Positions 61,326-64,000 of a stretch of DNA of 64,000 bases are shown here, in pieces (position 1 is the first letter of the stretch; the number at the start of each line of letters is the position of its first letter). Below the pieces are notes generated by a model, which saw only the letters and a program-made list of their open reading frames with translations, ran no database searches and was not told the DNA's origin. The stretch covers positions 3,038,001 through 3,102,000 of the forward strand of contig BSDZ01000008.1 in NCBI GenBank assembly GCA_030268105.1. The letters are read 5' to 3'. A program made the position numbers and the translations under genes. Origin of the DNA: Volvox africanus. Lineage: Eukaryota > Chlorophyta > Chlorophyceae > Chlamydomonadales > Volvocaceae.

Positions 61326-63600
61326 CTCGAGCAGCGGCCATGCACTCTGTGTCCGGCTGCGCTCAGCGAGGGGGAGGACGAAGAGTCCGTCGACTTTGGC
61401 AGCAGTGTCATCACACCCAGCTGGTGGCGTGACTTGGACTATTTTCGGAACCTGCACACCATCAAGGTTAAAACGGGAGCCAAAAAGCTGCCATGCATAT
61501 TGACACCAACATCATGTTTGTTCTATGATGTGAAGTTTTAGTAATTGTTGCCGTCTTCACTTTCTGCGCCATGTTCTATCGGGGATTTCTCAATATGCGC
61601 CAAAGCGGTGTTCCCGAGCCAATCGAATCTCCCGCTTCACGATAGTTTCACATGCCATGAGGTTTGCTTTTCCAAAACATTTTCTTCTTCTTCAACATGC
61701 TGGATATGAAAAAATCCCTCATTCACCAAACTTAGTAACCTTTATCATATTAATATTTCATGTCGCAGCAGCCCCGTGTCAGGTCCACGACACGACCGGG
61801 AATTCATGACGCGCAGTCCACCGATGAGCTTGAGCTTAACCGTTTCAATTCTGGCTTTGATATCTCTTTCAAATGCGTCGCTTACGCCTTGCATCACAGT
61901 ACCATAGCGGGCAGCTGCGCAAACATGCGGAACTCATCCACACATCGAAGTTTGTGAAGGAGTCCACCCTGAACCCTACAACTCTAAACCCCCCTTTTCG
62001 TTTAATTCGTCTTCCCCTTTTACTGTATGTGGGTGGACCTGCCGCACCCCTGGTATGTTTGACGTTATGTACGTATCCGCACTTACAGGCTCAAGATGAA
62101 GCTATACGACGGAAGGACGATCAGATCGCCGAGCTGCTCCAGGCGCTGCAGCAGCAGCAGGAACAGCAGCGGCAGCCCCAGCCGCTGCCCTGGCGGTCTC
62201 TGCTGCTCGCGGCCGGAGGATCGGGCGCGCTGACGGCGGGGGCCACGATGGCGGTACGTGTGTGTGTTTGGGGAGAGAGGTGTTTGCACATATGTGTCTG
62301 TATGACGAGGAAGATGCACAGGCGGCAGCAGGAGCTGCGTTGTTACTCATCCACCTCGTCCCGGAACCGGGGCCCCAGGCTATCCTATTCATCATGCACC
62401 GCCGAGCGGAAGCGGCGGCATCGGGTTCTACGCCTTCTCGAGCACCTCCCTCAGCCGCCATGCAGCAGGTATGATTGCTTTGGGAGATTTGGTGGTTCGT
62501 CTGCACCCGCGTTTTCCTCCCCTTTCCTGCGGCGCCTCTCCCTTCTGTCCAGGAGGTGTGCGCGAGGGAGTGAACGGAAATCAGATGGGCTGTGCAGCAG
62601 AGCGACGAAGGAGACGATATATGAGGGCCCAAACCCGGGCTTACTCGTCGTATGGTTCTCCGTACTTGACCAGTGTCCACTGTCCCACCACGGCCTCGCT
62701 GACGCTTCTGTCCGCGTCCTCTCCCCTCCCCTTCCGTTCCCTTCTGCCCGTAAGACAGGTAACAGCCATCGTCAGCGCCATACAACCCCCCTTTAGTAGC
62801 CTCTCTACCACAGTATCAAGTCTGTTGTATTTGCCATACCCCTTGTGCCCTTGCTGGCGACTCCTAAGGGGCTCCCTATTGTGATGATGGTGGTGGGGAT
62901 GATGGTGATGATGGTGATGATGGTGATGATGATGATGGTGATGATGGTGATGATGATGATGGTGATGATGGTGATGATGATGGTGGTGGGGATGAACAAG
63001 AGGGGGCGGCGGCACAGGACCTAGAGCTTAGGACCGATCACTGGTGAAAGGCGCCACTAAATCCAAACGTTGCACTGGTTCACTGCACCAGGTCTTTTAC
63101 CACTGCCTTACTTTGAAATCATTCTCCCATCCTCTACTCCGCAATGGAAACTGCCGTACAACGATACCCGCCGTACAGACATGCGACATTGCCAACGTGG
63201 ACAGTGACGGGCGGGAGGTGAAGCGGGAGCTCCCGGAGGGTGACTCGAGGGCGAAACCCAACACAGCTACAGCCACCGATAATCAGCACCAGCCACACCA
63301 ACATGAACAGCTCAATCCCTTGCCCCCGCCGTCGTCTGCCTCCACATTTGCGTCCACATCCTCGCTCCGCCAGCAGCAGCAGGGCCAGCAGCCGAGTACA
63401 GCGGCCCCTCCTGCCACGGGCTCAAAGGGGGTGCTCACCCAGATTAGCAGCATCCTCGGCCAAGCGCTTATCATAGAGACCGACATGCCGGAGGAGCTCG
63501 AGGCGCTGGCCATTCTGTGCGTTCACGTGCTGCTCGTCTGGAAACACGACGACCCAGCGCACGCAATCAAGCAGTGTTTCAGTTATCTGCTTAAAGGCCA
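61326..63600 (+). CDS. Unrecognised multi-exon gene, partial
   Basis: Four segments look like exons. 61326-61466 encodes PCTLCPAALSEGEDEESVDF, then ITPSWWRDLDYFRNLHTIK. 61900-61953 encodes YHSGQLRKHAELIHTSKF. 62089-62253 encodes a charged coiled coil (AQDEAIRRKDDQIAELLQAL) and a Gln run, then a possible membrane segment (RSLLLAAGGSGALTAGATMA). All three joins keep phase 0. A further exon starts at 63179 (TCDIANVDSDGREVKRELPE), contains Pro/Gln/His-rich sequence and a hydrophobic helix (ALAILCVHVLLVWKHD), and stays open to about 63600. How 62253 connects to 63179 is not known, and both gene ends are missing. Coiled coil plus single helix suggests a membrane-tethered protein; no family is recognised. 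Confidence 0.4.
62883..62997. repeat. (GATGATGGT)n-type microsatellite
   Basis: About 115 bp of gatgatggtgatgatggt repeats, read on the minus strand as long His and Ile/Thr runs. These are artefacts of the repeat. Confidence 0.95.
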
Positions 63601-64000
63601 CAAATGCGTTTGGCGGTGCACGGTGACGACGGCGGGGCGTTCGCGGGCCCACATCACGCGGCGTAGTGCGAGCGGATGCGTGGACGGCTGTTTCCTTTCT
63701 TTTGAGTATTTGGGCCAGATTGTTGTCTTGTCCTGCGTGTGATGTAAAAGGGCTGTTGGAAGGCAGGCTGCATTCCGCAAATCTCGTGTGCTCCGCTGTG
63801 TGTTTTTATGTGTGTGTGTGTCTTCCGGTTTAATGGCCGGGAAACTCTTCATGAAGGGGGGGAGAGGAGAAGGGACGGAAATTGGGTTTGGGGGATGATC
63901 TATGGGGGGGCTCAGATCTCAGTGTTGGTCCTCTGATCCTCCGGTCGTACCATGTCCATAGCTGCCTCGTCGGCAATCTGGCCCCCCCGTCTGTCTCTCC

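Noticed and set aside
62641..63015. Minus-strand polyhistidine protein
   Set aside because: Produced by the gatgatggt microsatellite; no conserved sequence on either side.

Overview
This window is eukaryotic nuclear DNA. Its genes are split by many short spliceosomal introns (about 100-600 bp, GT-AG with at least three apparent GC-AG), on both strands, with eukaryote-specific products: an MLH1 mismatch-repair protein, a formin with FH1 and FH2 domains, a ubiquitin-specific protease, a WW/ankyrin protein and a protein kinase. Together with the many low-complexity, microsatellite and minisatellite tracts, this suggests a free-living protist or microalga. A SulP transporter with STAS and cyclic-nucleotide-binding domains, plus DNA from a Rickettsiales endosymbiont, would fit a stramenopile alga (eustigmatophytes are known hosts of rickettsial endosymbionts), but that assignment is only an inference.

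Layout. 2-7135 (+): MLH1, missing only its first codons, in 15 deduced exons. 7683-9930 (-): ankyrin-repeat protein with several WW-type modules. 9931-12381: no supported gene. 12382-16252 (-): protein kinase with a long low-complexity tail. 17005-18913 (-): PhzF-family protein. 19241-29450 (+): SulP anion-transporter-like protein, 18 exons with consistent phases, about 1,371 residues. 29451-33119: no supported gene. 33120-46436 (+): very large formin, 18 exons with consistent phases, about 3,587 residues, with FH1-FH2 at the C-terminus. 46437-48424: sparse. 48425-52250: an AT-rich block made of short rearranged pieces of Rickettsiales genes (spoT/relA, nuoN, atpA, ftsY, trxB and others) mixed with at least six pieces of an IS256-family transposase and a 409-bp terminal-inverted-repeat element. 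52780-52923: a lysine-rich 3' exon beside the insert. 53552-54120: a decayed Ty3/gypsy-type reverse transcriptase. 55679-59150 (-): USP-family deubiquitinase. 61326-63600 (+): an unrecognised multi-exon gene running towards the right edge.

The host genes have unrelated household roles and form no pathway or operon. The outstanding object is the 3.8-kb rickettsial mosaic. It resembles a nuclear insertion of endosymbiont DNA that was shuffled and pseudogenised, in which an IS256-like element is the recurring component. Exon boundaries were worked out by hand from splice signals, reading-phase continuity and family motifs. They have not been tested against transcripts.
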